The position numbers were made by a program, and so were the translations under genes. From Acidobacteriota bacterium (GTDB taxonomy: Bacteria > Acidobacteriota > Terriglobia > Bryobacterales > Bryobacteraceae), in assembly GCA_017307505.1 (NCBI GenBank), contig JAFKEE010000016.1, positions 434,001 to 498,000 on the forward strand: DNA of 64,000 bases, written 5' to 3'. Positions within the stretch are counted from its first letter, which is position 1; every line of letters starts with the position of its first letter. This document shows positions 39,776-48,963 of this stretch, piece after piece. Below the pieces are notes generated by a model. That model was not told the origin of the DNA and did not search any database. It saw only the letters and a program-made list of their open reading frames with translations.

Positions 39776-40205
39776 GGAGCTTTGATATCACACCTGAGGC
39801 TCTGCTTTGTAGCCGCAGCTTGGGCGAAGACAAGACAAAGCTATTGCAGGGGCCCGGAGCTCAACCGTGTTTAATGTGAACAGTTCGTAACAATAGCTCA
39901 CCAATGGGTCAAGTTAGCGGGGCGTAAACGCTCCGGAGTTACAGAATCGAGGCATAACTGTAACGCAACCGCATATTCCGTCTGCTATTCTCATAGATGT
40001 TGAGTCTTCAGGGAAGGAAAGCTCTGTTCGAACAAGGTCACGCGAACGGCTTGTTGTTCAGGCACTGGCGTGAACTGTCGTCTCTAGCTCCGAGGACCGC
40101 CCGGGAAAACCGTGACGTTCCCCCGCAGGCGGATAGCAATCCACCATCCACCGGCTGTAGTGCGCAGTTTACCTTACCTCGTTACAGCAATTGGGAGATT
40201 CCGAT
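39776..40205. other. Intergenic region before the Oar-like receptor
   Basis: About 430 bp without a supported gene. It should hold the promoter and leader of the receptor gene at 40206 and the promoter of the reverse SDR gene. The short open frames have no ribosome-binding site. I see no clear -35/-10 pair. Confidence 0.5.
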
Positions 40206-43200
40206 ATGAAAATAAGAATATTTTTCCTCTCGGTCGTACTGGTCCTGGCGGCAACCTCCGCCTGGGCGCAGGCCGTCGCGGGATTGGCTGGTGTTTCCGG
40301 CAGCGTCCGGGACGAGTCAGGCTCTGCCGTTCCTGGCGCGAGCGTGGTCGTTTCCAACGATTCTCTAGGTATCCGCCGCACGATGGACACGAACGAATCG
40401 GGCGCCTTCAGTGCTCCTTCGCTTCCTCCTGCCAGCGGCTATGCCGTTTCGGTCAAGAAGCAAGGTTTCGCCTTGTGGGAAGTCAAGGACTTCCAGCTGC
40501 AAGTCGGTGCCACCCAGAGCTTTAACGTGACACTGTCGGTTGCCACGACGGCGACGACGGTGGAAGTCACCTCGGCCGCGCCGCTGGTGTCCGACACCAA
40601 TGTGGGCGTATCCCAGGTGGTAGGTCAGTCGCAGATCGACAACCTGCCCATCAATGGCCGCCGCGTCGATTCTTTCGTGCTGCTGACCCCGGCCGTCGTG
40701 AACGACGGCACGTTTGGGCTGGTTGCTTTCCGCGGCATTGCCATGGGCAACTCGTTCCTGACGGATGGCAATGATACGACGAATAGCTTCTATAACGAGA
40801 ACGCCGGCCGCACCCGCATCTCCACCCAGATCTCCCAGGATGCCGTGCAGGAGTTCCAGGTTCTCTCGAATGGTTTCTCGGCCGAGTTCGGACGCGCCAT
40901 GGGTGGTGTCATTAATACAGTCACCCGCAGCGGAACCAACTCGACGCACGGAACAGCTTACTGGTTCTTCCGCAATCGCACGCTGAACGCGACCGACCGC
41001 TATGCGAATGGTCTGAACGCGCCGGAATGGCGGCACCAGGCTGGCGCCAGCCTCGGCGGCTCTCTGAAGAAGGATAAGCTCTTCTACTTCGGCAACTTTG
41101 AAACGGTGAAGCGCAACTTCCCGGGCCAGAACCGCATCGTCAACAACAACCTGACGGATCCCACCGGCAACTTCATCCCGGTGTCGAGCTGCACGGCCAC
41201 GGCTGAACAGTGCACCGCGGCTATCAACTTCATCCAGAAGCAGATGAACAAGCTCGTGCCCCGCACGGTGAGCTCGATCATGGGCTTCGCGAAACTGGAC
41301 TATCGTCCCAATGATAGGGATTCGTTCAGCATCAGCCTGAACGCCATGCACTGGCGCTCGCCATACGGCATTCAGACCCAGGCCGTTCTCACCAACGGCA
41401 ACATGCTGGGCAACAACGGCAACTCGACCGTGGAGACGCGGTATGGCAAGGCGTCCTGGACCCGCATTATCACCCCAAACCTGGTCAACGAAGTTCGCTA
41501 TGGCTGGTTCAAGGATCGTCTGTCCGATCCGGGCGCTTCCGATCTGTGGCCCGAAACCGGTGGCCTGTACATCACCGTGGCCGGCTCCACCGTCGGTGCC
41601 GCCCAGGCTTATCCCCGCACCTACCCGAGCGAAATGCGGCACCAGCTTGTCGATAACCTGAGCTGGACCTACGGCAGCCACTCACTGAAGTTCGGTCTGG
41701 ATTTCCAGACCACGCAGGACTGGATGAACCAGCTCTTCAACGGCAACGGTTCCTACAGCTACGCCAACATCACTGCGTTTGCCAAGGACTTCTCGGGCAA
41801 TACGGCGAATGCCAAAAACTACCAGACCTTTTCCCAGGCGTTCGGCAACCCGATCCACACTCTGCGCACCTCCGACATCAATGCCTACATCCAGGATGTC
41901 TGGAGACTGAACAAGAAGCTGACGCTCAGCTATGGTCTGCGCTACGAGAAGAGCTTCCTGCCGCAGCCGACGATGGTCAACCCGGCCTGGCCACAGACCG
42001 GACATGTGCCCTCGTCCAATCTGAATTTTGCCCCACGCTTCAGCCTTGCTTACAACCTGAACGAGAAAACGGTCGTCCGTGCCGGGTATGGCATCTTCTA
42101 CGCCCGCATGCACGGGAACATGTTGGACACTCTGTTCCTGGGCAATGGCCTCTATCAGACCTCCATCTCCATCAACAATACGCAGGCCGGCGCTCCGGTC
42201 TTCCGGAATACGCTGCCCAGCGCGGCCGGGCTGCCCGCAGGCTCTGTTCAGCTGGGGTTTGCTTCCACCGGACTGCACAACCCCTATTCCCAGCAGGGGA
42301 ATGTCAGCATTGAGCGTCAGCTCGGCAAGGACTTGGGCCTGACCGCGAACTACATCTGGAGCCGCGGCATCGGCATCTTTACCCAGCGGGACCTGAATCT
42401 CGGCGCCCCGGGGCCGACGGTCACCTATCAGATCCAGGACGCCTCCGGTAACCAGGTCGGACTGTTCCCGACGGTCACCTACCTGTTCGCGAACCGCGTG
42501 GACAAGAACTTCAGCAAGATCATCCAGGTGGAGAACGGCGGCCAGTCCTGGTACAACGCTCTGGCTCTGCAGTTGCAGAAGCGCATGTCCCACGGGTTGA
42601 TCGCCCAGGTTTCCTATACCTGGTCGCATGCCATCGACACTGCCAACCAGCAGGGTGCGAGCTGGAACATCGGGTCCAACTTCATCAACTCCACTTACCC
42701 TGGCGGCTACAGCTTCGACAAGGGCACTTCCACCCTGGACCAGCGCCACCGGGCAGTGATCAACTGGCTGTGGGCCCCCACCTTTACAAAGAACGATTCG
42801 CTGTTTAATCGCTTCTTTGTCAACGGCTGGGAACTCTCCTCCATTACGACCATGGCCTCTTCGCAGCCGGTTACGGGGACGGTCACGTTCTCCGGTAACA
42901 CCAGCAGCCAGTTCCCTGGCGTGAACCTGGCGTACACCACGCTGAACGGCTCGGGTGGCTGGAACCGCGTACCCTTCCTGCCGACCGGCAACATCGACAT
43001 CGACCGCGTGTTCCGTGTGGACGCGCGCATCGTGCGCTCGTTGCCGTTTACTGAGCGGGTGAAGGCGAACCTGATGTTTGAAGCGTTCAATGCCTTCAAC
43101 ACCCAGTACAACACGGCCGTGAATACCTCTTCCTATACGGCGGCGGCGGGCATCCTGAAGCCGATCGCCAATGTGGGCAACGGCACGCAGTCGCAAGGGT

Positions 43201-43256
43201 TCCCGGACGGAACCAACGCGCGCCGCATGCAGGTTGCGTTCCGCCTGAATTTCTAA
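40206..43256 (+). CDS. TonB-dependent receptor-like outer membrane protein with carboxypeptidase-regulatory domain (Oar-like)
   Basis: A 1016-residue outer-membrane protein. I chose ATG 40206, 5 codons after the frame's first start, because GGGAG lies before it and the signal MKIRIFFLSVVLVLAATSAWA begins there. After the signal peptide comes a beta-sandwich CarboxypepD_reg domain (about 28-115; GSVRDESGSAVPGASVVV), then a plug with VVGQSQIDNLPINGRR, and a long beta-barrel ending in aromatic FRLNF, as expected for BAM insertion. Such Oar-like receptors are abundant in Acidobacteriota; the substrate is unknown and I see no TonB box. Confidence 0.92.
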   Translation: MKIRIFFLSVVLVLAATSAWAQAVAGLAGVSGSVRDESGSAVPGASVVVSNDSLGIRRTMDTNESGAFSAPSLPPASGYAVSVKKQGFALWEVKDFQLQVGATQSFNVTLSVATTATTVEVTSAAPLVSDTNVGVSQVVGQSQIDNLPINGRRVDSFVLLTPAVVNDGTFGLVAFRGIAMGNSFLTDGNDTTNSFYNENAGRTRISTQISQDAVQEFQVLSNGFSAEFGRAMGGVINTVTRSGTNSTHGTAYWFFRNRTLNATDRYANGLNAPEWRHQAGASLGGSLKKDKLFYFGNFETVKRNFPGQNRIVNNNLTDPTGNFIPVSSCTATAEQCTAAINFIQKQMNKLVPRTVSSIMGFAKLDYRPNDRDSFSISLNAMHWRSPYGIQTQAVLTNGNMLGNNGNSTVETRYGKASWTRIITPNLVNEVRYGWFKDRLSDPGASDLWPETGGLYITVAGSTVGAAQAYPRTYPSEMRHQLVDNLSWTYGSHSLKFGLDFQTTQDWMNQLFNGNGSYSYANITAFAKDFSGNTANAKNYQTFSQAFGNPIHTLRTSDINAYIQDVWRLNKKLTLSYGLRYEKSFLPQPTMVNPAWPQTGHVPSSNLNFAPRFSLAYNLNEKTVVRAGYGIFYARMHGNMLDTLFLGNGLYQTSISINNTQAGAPVFRNTLPSAAGLPAGSVQLGFASTGLHNPYSQQGNVSIERQLGKDLGLTANYIWSRGIGIFTQRDLNLGAPGPTVTYQIQDASGNQVGLFPTVTYLFANRVDKNFSKIIQVENGGQSWYNALALQLQKRMSHGLIAQVSYTWSHAIDTANQQGASWNIGSNFINSTYPGGYSFDKGTSTLDQRHRAVINWLWAPTFTKNDSLFNRFFVNGWELSSITTMASSQPVTGTVTFSGNTSSQFPGVNLAYTTLNGSGGWNRVPFLPTGNIDIDRVFRVDARIVRSLPFTERVKANLMFEAFNAFNTQYNTAVNTSSYTAAAGILKPIANVGNGTQSQGFPDGTNARRMQVAFRLNF

Positions 43257-43292
43257 GGCGGGCCGGATCGCGCTATACTGGACAATTGGCGG

Positions 43293-43325
43293 ACCCGCGC
43301 TCCACTCGGGGCGCGGGTTCTTTTA
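43293..43325 (+). terminator. Intrinsic terminator after the Oar-like receptor gene
   Basis: ACCCGCGC (43293-43300) pairs with GCGCGGGT (43311-43318) over a 10-nt loop and is followed by TCTTTTAT. Stem, loop and T-run fit a Rho-independent terminator between the receptor gene and secG. Confidence 0.8.
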
Positions 43326-43340
43326 TGTAGGAATACCCCA

Positions 43341-43781
43341 ATGATTATCCTGTTCACCATCGTGCACGTGATCGTATGTCTGTTCCTGGTCATCGTGGTC
43401 CTGCTGCAAAGCGGCAAAGCGGCCGACCTGGCCGGTGCGTTCGGCGGCATGGGTTCGCAGACGGCGTTTGGCCCGCGCGGCGCGGCCACGGTCCTGTCGA
43501 AAGCCACGACGATCTCAGCGGCACTCTTCATGGTCACCTCGTTGACGTTGTCGGTGCTTTATACGCGAGCCGGTGGCGGCTCGACCGGCACGTCGGTTCT
43601 TGAGAAGGCGCCGATCACGCAGTCGGCTCCGGCAACTAAGCAGGCGGCTCCGGCCCAGCAAGGTCCCATGAAGGTCGATCTTCAGACCGAGGACGGCAAG
43701 ACGGTCTCCACGCAGGAGATTCCGCTTCCGAACGCGCCGAAGCCGGCGCCCGCGCAGACTCCGGCCGCGCCGAAGAAGTAG
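43341..43781 (+). CDS. secG: Preprotein translocase subunit SecG
   Basis: Small inner-membrane part of the SecYEG channel. The 146 residues hold two membrane helices: MIILFTIVHVIVCLFLVIVV (1-20), continuing into VLLQSGK, and about 50-72 after the conserved GAFGGMGSQTAFG loop. The long Pro/Ala/Thr/Gln-rich C-terminal tail (about 80-146) is larger than in E. coli SecG (110 residues). The promoter must lie between the terminator and the ATG, so the gap is very short (15 nt), and initiation may partly depend on read-through. Confidence 0.92.
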   Translation: MIILFTIVHVIVCLFLVIVVLLQSGKAADLAGAFGGMGSQTAFGPRGAATVLSKATTISAALFMVTSLTLSVLYTRAGGGSTGTSVLEKAPITQSAPATKQAAPAQQGPMKVDLQTEDGKTVSTQEIPLPNAPKPAPAQTPAAPKK

Positions 43782-43805
43782 TCGCTATCCCCGGTGAGTT
43801 CGGTT

Positions 43806-43811
43806 TATAAT
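43806..43811 (+). promoter_or_regulatory. Probable -10 box of tRNA-Leu
   Basis: A perfect TATAAT 45 nt upstream of the tRNA 5' end. No good -35 box is visible at the usual distance. Confidence 0.4.
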
Positions 43812-43855
43812 TGAGTTTTGCCAAAGGGCTTGAAGGCAGCTTCGAGCCCAGCAAT

Positions 43856-43942
43856 GCGGTCGTGGCGGAATTGGCAGACGCACTAGCTTGAGGTGCTAGC
43901 GGGAGCAATCTCGTGGAGGTTCAAGTCCTCTCGACCGCACCA
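43856..43942 (+). tRNA. tRNA-Leu (anticodon GAG)
   Basis: An 87-nt long-variable-arm tRNA with encoded CCA. The acceptor stem GCGGTCG pairs with CGACCGC. The anticodon stem CTAGC/GCTAG closes loop TTGAGGT, giving GAG for CTC/CTT leucine codons. A variable arm follows, as in class II tRNAs. Genes change character immediately downstream, so this is a likely integration site for the island at 43943-64000. Confidence 0.94.
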
Positions 43943-44742
43943 GTTTCAGTAAGTTACAGCCAACGGCAGTTGGCGTAACGCACTAGTTCGAGCATCGATG
44001 ATGCGTTATTTGGGCGACCGGTTGGACCTGTTATCAATAGGTTACGGTCGCCCAAACTGCATTCGCACTAGTTTTTTTGCCCGTTTTGTGACGTGATTGT
44101 GCCAACTGAGATTTGATCTTCTTGGCCACGTATATTAAACCTCATCGTATCAATAATTTGCATTACTGATATTTCAATTTAGTCCGTCACAAACATCCCC
44201 ACCGCCGACGGACAGAAGAGTATGAGCGCCGTTGTTCTTTGCTCAGTATTCTTCCCGACACCACAGGTGCGGGTTACCCAAAGAACTACGTTCATCGCTT
44301 CGTGGGCGCAATCAGCGAGGCACGCCCGAGTTCTTGCCTCCATGCACTATGTTCATGGCCCACCAACTCCAACTGGGCAATGCCAGGAGTTTCCACCAAG
44401 TCCTGATCTCGGAGCAGTTGCCCATAGTGAGATCCAATCCTGCCTACCGTTGACGACGATCACTGCTTTGTCTTGGTGTTAGGCTGCTGCGAACACGCAA
44501 TGTCGAGGAGCTTTCTAGAGCACCTACAGAAAAGGCTCGAACTGATGATCTCTCTGGCGACGGGAGGGATACTGTGCCGAGAGTTGCTGCGGACAGTTGG
44601 GCCACACCACTTGGTTGTCTTCCTGCGATCCTTGATAGGGCATCAACTCTTCGCCGGCCATTCCGGCCTGGCTCTATGATCTTGTCAAAATAGTTCCATT
44701 GTGGAAAGATATTGGCAGGAGTGCGATCCGGAACAAGCCGCT
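43943..44742. other. Gene-poor start of the island
   Basis: About 800 bp between tRNA-Leu and the AbiEi gene. It is visibly more AT-rich than the left flank. It holds a 12-bp inverted repeat at 44009-44056, and a partial repeat of the tRNA anticodon region 100 bp downstream of the original: ACGCACTAG-TTCGAG at 43978-43992 versus ACGCACTAG-CTTGAG at 43878-43892. CGCACTAGTT recurs at 44064-44073. Two short forward frames (44222-44482, 44473-44679) have no family resemblance and may be relics. Confidence 0.5.
44009..44056. repeat. 12-bp inverted repeat near the tRNA-Leu end
   Basis: TTTGGGCGACCG (44009-44020) and CGGTCGCCCAAA (44045-44056) are perfect inverted repeats with a 24-nt spacer. A run of seven T starts at 44072, 15 nt after the second arm, too far for a standard terminator. 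It could be a recombinase-binding or regulatory hairpin. Confidence 0.5.
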
Positions 44743-45354
44743 ATGCCACGCTCGCGTTTCGACGAACTTGCTGCCATTGCGCAGGAGCATGACGGGCTGC
44801 TGACCTCGAAAGAGGCGAGGGACGCCGGAATCACCGATTCGGTACTTGCCCGGCTCACACAACGGGGCCGTCTCGAAAGGGTGGCGCGCGGCGTCTACAG
44901 GCTGCCGTACTTTTCACCCGATCGCCTCTCACAGTACCGAGAAATCGTACTTTGGGCTAAGGGGAATCGAGGCCCTGAGGCGGTCGCCTTGTCGCATTTG
45001 ACGGCCCTCGCTCTCTACGGGATCTCTGATGCGAATCCCGACTCGATCCATCTCACAGTCCCCAAACAGGCGCGGCTGCGCCGTCAGATTCCGCGTGGTG
45101 TGGTGATCCACCGCGAGGACCTCGCTCCAGGCGACATTGCCATTGAGGAAGATCTGCCCGTTACAACAGTTGGAAGGACAGTTGTGGACTTGCTGCAATC
45201 CGGAGGCAGAATCGACTTGATCCAGCAGGCAGTCCGGGATGCCCGGCGAGACGGACTCATCACGGACGCAGAGTCCCGGCGATTGCTGCGGCAAGTGGAA
45301 GCACATCTGAGAGCGCTGCGAGAGAATCGGCAGCGGGAGACACAAAACGCATGA
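44743..45354 (+). CDS. Type IV toxin-antitoxin antitoxin AbiEi
   Basis: About 203 residues from ATG 44743 (MPRSRFDELAAIAQEHDG); a GTG at 44701 could add 14 residues, and no strong ribosome-binding site favours either. The N-terminal winged helix (LLTSKEARDAGITDSVLARLTQRGRLERVARGVYRL) is the AbiEi DNA-binding part, followed by the AbiEi C-terminal domain. By family it represses its own operon. It overlaps the toxin gene by 4 bp. Confidence 0.85.
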   Translation: MPRSRFDELAAIAQEHDGLLTSKEARDAGITDSVLARLTQRGRLERVARGVYRLPYFSPDRLSQYREIVLWAKGNRGPEAVALSHLTALALYGISDANPDSIHLTVPKQARLRRQIPRGVVIHREDLAPGDIAIEEDLPVTTVGRTVVDLLQSGGRIDLIQQAVRDARRDGLITDAESRRLLRQVEAHLRALRENRQRETQNA

Positions 45355-46190
45355 ACACCCGGCCAAGGCCGCCCGAGCGCCTGGAGAAGACATTGGCGCG
45401 TGTGGCTCGGGAAATGGGCATCAACCAGGAGCGGTTGCGACACTGGGTTTCTTTCCTCGCCCTGTGCGGTGTGCTCGAACGGGCCCGCCAGGAAGGGATT
45501 GTGGGCGTCTACTATCTCAAAGGCGGTGTGGCCCTCGAACTACGCTTCGCCCTAAAGGCTCGCGCAACGAGGGATCTGGACTTGGGGATGGCCGGGTCAC
45601 GCGCAGATCGATTGCAGACGCTATCGCGAGCACTGCGGCTCGGATTTGACCAGTTCACGTTCCGGCTCAAGGCCCAGCAGTTGGAAATGGAGAATGCGGA
45701 TGCGGTTCGGGTGCAGGTCGCAATCCAATATCGGACGCGTGCCTGGCAGACCATTGACGTCGACCTCGGATCTGTTACCGCAGGCGAAGTCGACCTGGTA
45801 GCGCCGAATGTGCAGGGTTTGGCAGAGCTGGGGATCCCGGTAATCTCGCCGGTGCGGTGTTTGAACCTTTCCGATCAGCTCGCGCAGAAACTTCACGCCT
45901 GCACAGGCCCCGCATCCGCGGGAAGGGCGAGAGATGTGCTGGACATTCTGGTCATGGATTCCCTCGGCGGGATCAACTACTCCCAAGCTGGCGCTGCAGC
46001 CAGGCGAGTGTTCGAAGTTCGAGCTACCCATCCGTTCCCGCCAGTCTTCGTGATGCCTCCGGAATGGCGTCCTGAAGTAGAAGCACTGGCGCAAGAGCTC
46101 CAGTTTCCGATTACGACCGCTGAGACAATTGAACGGCAGTTCGTGAGGATCATCGACCGACTGGCAACTCCGGCCGGTGGTCATGCCTGA
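45351..46190 (+). CDS. AbiEii-type nucleotidyltransferase toxin
   Basis: 279 residues. The nucleotidyltransferase core shows YYLKGGVALELR and, about 15 residues later, ATRDLDLGM with the two catalytic aspartates of the DxD motif. A VDLGSV and DLVAPNV segment follows. In known AbiE systems this toxin is countered by the AbiEi protein, and the pair halts growth after phage attack. Its end overlaps the primase-helicase gene by 8 bp, suggesting one transcript for all three genes. Confidence 0.85.
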   Translation: MNTRPRPPERLEKTLARVAREMGINQERLRHWVSFLALCGVLERARQEGIVGVYYLKGGVALELRFALKARATRDLDLGMAGSRADRLQTLSRALRLGFDQFTFRLKAQQLEMENADAVRVQVAIQYRTRAWQTIDVDLGSVTAGEVDLVAPNVQGLAELGIPVISPVRCLNLSDQLAQKLHACTGPASAGRARDVLDILVMDSLGGINYSQAGAAARRVFEVRATHPFPPVFVMPPEWRPEVEALAQELQFPITTAETIERQFVRIIDRLATPAGGHA

Positions 46191-48579
46191 CGAGCAAGAG
46201 CGCCTGCGCCGCGAGAATCTGCGGCTGAAGGCTCTTCTGGCAAAACACGGTATCGAGATTCCGAAAGAGGACACAGGCGATCCGCACTTCGGATCCCCTG
46301 AGACGCACGCGCTGGGCTCTGAAGAGAAGATCCAGTTGTTCCGCAGCCTGTTCAGAGGGCGAGACGACGTGTACGCCGTCCGTTGGGAGAGCCCGGATGG
46401 CCGCAAGGGATACAGCCCACGCTACGAGCGTGACTGGAAGGCCTACTACGCGGCGGCGCCCAAAGATCGCACACGGGTAGACAAGGAGACCCGCAAGTAC
46501 CTGCCCCTGACTGATTCTGTCGTCGAAGAGCACCTGAAGGGACGAATCACTGTGGGGCTGTATCCGCTACTTCCAGACGACACGTGTTGGTTCCTGGCGG
46601 CGGACTTCGACAAGGAAGCGTGGCAGGAGGATGCAGCCGCATTCCTTGATGTGTGCCGGGAATGGGCCGTGCCGGCCGCGTTAGAGCGGTCCAGGTCAGG
46701 TAACGGCGGCCATGTCTGGATATTCTTCGAACAACGGATCTCCGCGATGCTGGCGCGGAAGCTCGGGTGCGCGCTGCTGACCCGCGCGATGGAGCGACGC
46801 CATCAGATCGGACTCAGTTCGTACGACCGCTTCTTCCCGAACCAGGACACGATGCCGAAGGGAGGATTCGGCAATCTCATCGCGCTGCCGCTGCAAAAGG
46901 GTCCGCGCCAATTGGGGAACAGCATCTTCATTGATGACCACTTCGAGCCCTATGCCGATCAGTGGGCATTTCTAGGTTCCCTTTCCAGGATCAGTGCACA
47001 GTCTGCGGAGAATCTCGTGCAGGAAGCGCAGCGTCGAGGCGATCTGGTCGGCGTGCGGATCAGTATCACCGAGGATGATGAAGAACCCGATCCTTGGACC
47101 CTTCCTCCATCCCGCAAGCGAAAGGATCCGGTCATTGCCGGCCCTCTACCCACGACAGTGAACATCGTGAGGGCGAATCTTCTCTTCATTGAGAAGATGG
47201 GGCTTCCTCCGGCAATGTTGAATCGGCTGCTGCGCGTCGCGGCATTCCAGAACCCCGAATTCTACAAGGCGCAATCGATGCGTCTTCCCGTCTACGACAA
47301 GCCTCGGGTGATCGCCTGCGGGGAGGATCTACCGAAGTATCTCGCCCTCCCGCGTGGATGCCTGACCGAGTTGACGGACCTCTTGGAATCCCACCGGATC
47401 CGGCCTGTGATTCGCGATGAGCGATTTGGTGGGGTGCCGCTCGCAGTCGAGTTTCAAGGTGCGCTTCGTGAAGCGCAGACCACCGCGGCACAGTCGATGG
47501 TCGCCCACGACGAAGGAATCCTCTGCGCGCCGACCGCATTTGGGAAGACCGCAGTTGCGGCCTGGCTGATCGCGCACCGGAAAGTGAATGCGATAGTGCT
47601 CGTCCACCGGCAGCAATTACTGGATCAATGGCGTGCCCGGCTGGCGATGTTCCTTGGGCTACCGGTCGATGAGATTGGACAGATCGGCGGCGGTAAGACG
47701 ACTCGGACGGGCTGCATCGACGTAGCGGTGATTCAGAGCCTTCACGAGAAAGAAGGGGTCAAGAACTTTGTTGCGGAGTACGGCCATGTAATCGTCGATG
47801 AGTGCCATCATCTGTCGGCTGTCACGTTCGAGCAAGTGATGCGTTCGATCAAGGCGAAGTACGTTGTTGGGCTTACGGCGACGCCCACACGAAAGGACGG
47901 ACATCACCCGATCATCTCCATGCAGTGCGGTCCAATCCGGTTCAGGATGCAGTCCCGGGCGATGACCGATTCGACGCCCTTCGATCACATCGTCGTGAGG
48001 CGCCCAACTGACTTCAGAATGAACGATGAGGCAAGGGAGTTCACGATTCAGGACGTGTACGGCGCACTCGTCGGTGATGATGCCCGGAACGACATGATTG
48101 TGGCGGACGTCATTCGGGCGGTTCAGTCAGGACGCTCTCCCCTGCTGCTGACCGGCAGAACAGAGCATGTGGAAGTACTCCGCGATAGGCTCGCTCGACA
48201 TATGAATAGCATTTTCGTGCTCCAGGGTGGCCTTGGCCGTAAGCAACGCAAAACAGTCATGGACGAATTGGCCGGCTTGCCGGAAACCGAGCCCAGGGTG
48301 ATCCTGGCGACTGGGAGCTACATCGGGGAAGGCTTCGATGACTCGCGCTTGGACACGCTATTCCTCGCGATGCCGAACTCGTGGAAGGGGACTCTCCAGC
48401 AATATGTGGGGCGGCTTCATCGTTTGCACGACAACAAGCAAGTCGTTGAAGTGTACGACTACGTGGACGGGAATGTGCGAATGCTCGCGCGGATGTATGA
48501 GCGCCGGCTGAAAGGATACTCGGACATGGGCTACAGGATCTTCGATTCAACGCTAAACCAGCAAGGACTTCCTATCTGA
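46183..48579 (+). CDS. AEP primase-SF2 helicase fusion (TOTE-type)
   Basis: 798 residues from ATG 46183. A short leucine-rich helix (RLRRENLRLKALLAKHGI) opens the protein. Residues about 100-310 form an archaeo-eukaryotic primase domain: catalytic AADFD with D141 and D143, then the GGHVWIFFE histidine motif and GNLIALPLQ. This is the kind named TOTE conflict-system primase. The second part is a superfamily-2 helicase: CAPTAFGKTAVAA (about 450), VDECHHL, LTATPTRKDG and QQYVGRLHR. It could make primers or scan DNA during conflict. It overlaps the AbiEii gene, and no separate partner protein is visible nearby. Confidence 0.8.
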   Translation: MPDEQERLRRENLRLKALLAKHGIEIPKEDTGDPHFGSPETHALGSEEKIQLFRSLFRGRDDVYAVRWESPDGRKGYSPRYERDWKAYYAAAPKDRTRVDKETRKYLPLTDSVVEEHLKGRITVGLYPLLPDDTCWFLAADFDKEAWQEDAAAFLDVCREWAVPAALERSRSGNGGHVWIFFEQRISAMLARKLGCALLTRAMERRHQIGLSSYDRFFPNQDTMPKGGFGNLIALPLQKGPRQLGNSIFIDDHFEPYADQWAFLGSLSRISAQSAENLVQEAQRRGDLVGVRISITEDDEEPDPWTLPPSRKRKDPVIAGPLPTTVNIVRANLLFIEKMGLPPAMLNRLLRVAAFQNPEFYKAQSMRLPVYDKPRVIACGEDLPKYLALPRGCLTELTDLLESHRIRPVIRDERFGGVPLAVEFQGALREAQTTAAQSMVAHDEGILCAPTAFGKTAVAAWLIAHRKVNAIVLVHRQQLLDQWRARLAMFLGLPVDEIGQIGGGKTTRTGCIDVAVIQSLHEKEGVKNFVAEYGHVIVDECHHLSAVTFEQVMRSIKAKYVVGLTATPTRKDGHHPIISMQCGPIRFRMQSRAMTDSTPFDHIVVRRPTDFRMNDEAREFTIQDVYGALVGDDARNDMIVADVIRAVQSGRSPLLLTGRTEHVEVLRDRLARHMNSIFVLQGGLGRKQRKTVMDELAGLPETEPRVILATGSYIGEGFDDSRLDTLFLAMPNSWKGTLQQYVGRLHRLHDNKQVVEVYDYVDGNVRMLARMYERRLKGYSDMGYRIFDSTLNQQGLPI

Positions 48580-48963
48580 TGGAGCGGTCTACTGGATCAT
48601 GTACTCCGCTCTCACCGATGCTGTCTGCAATGGTTCAAACAAATCGAAGCCGATAGCCCAGCCACAGCTACTCTCAGGCATTCCAAAAGTCCTCTGAGCC
48701 CAATAGCTTGCTGGTTCAGCGAGGATGGCGAGTGGAGTTCAGACCCGCGACGTCCAGCTTGGGAAAATAGAAAGACCATGAAAATGAACAACTTATGCGT
48801 TTTTGGCGTTCATCCAGACCACCTAAGGCCACCGAGTTTCAACAACTTCCGAGAAAAAGCCGCTTAAGGTAGTAATGGTAGTAAACAGCGGCAGCTGCGT
48901 TTAGCGCCCTCATTTTGACCCTCCAAAACTCGCCTTGATCACGCGCCCTGAGCGCGTCACGAG
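48580..48963. other. Gap before the RepA-like gene
   Basis: About 385 bp with no supported gene. A hairpin ACGCGC-CCTGA-GCGCGT (48941-48957) lies just before the GTG of the RepA-like gene and could regulate it. Clear iterons (regular direct repeats of 17-22 bp) are not visible, although short GCGTTT and GGTAGTAA repeats occur. Confidence 0.4.

Noticed and set aside
40365-43196. Reverse frames of 438 and 504 codons inside the Oar-like receptor.
   Set aside because: Antisense shadows; the forward frame has a signal peptide, domains and a terminator.
44222-44679. Two short forward frames before AbiEi.
   Set aside because: No family resemblance or ribosome-binding site; kept only as possible relics.
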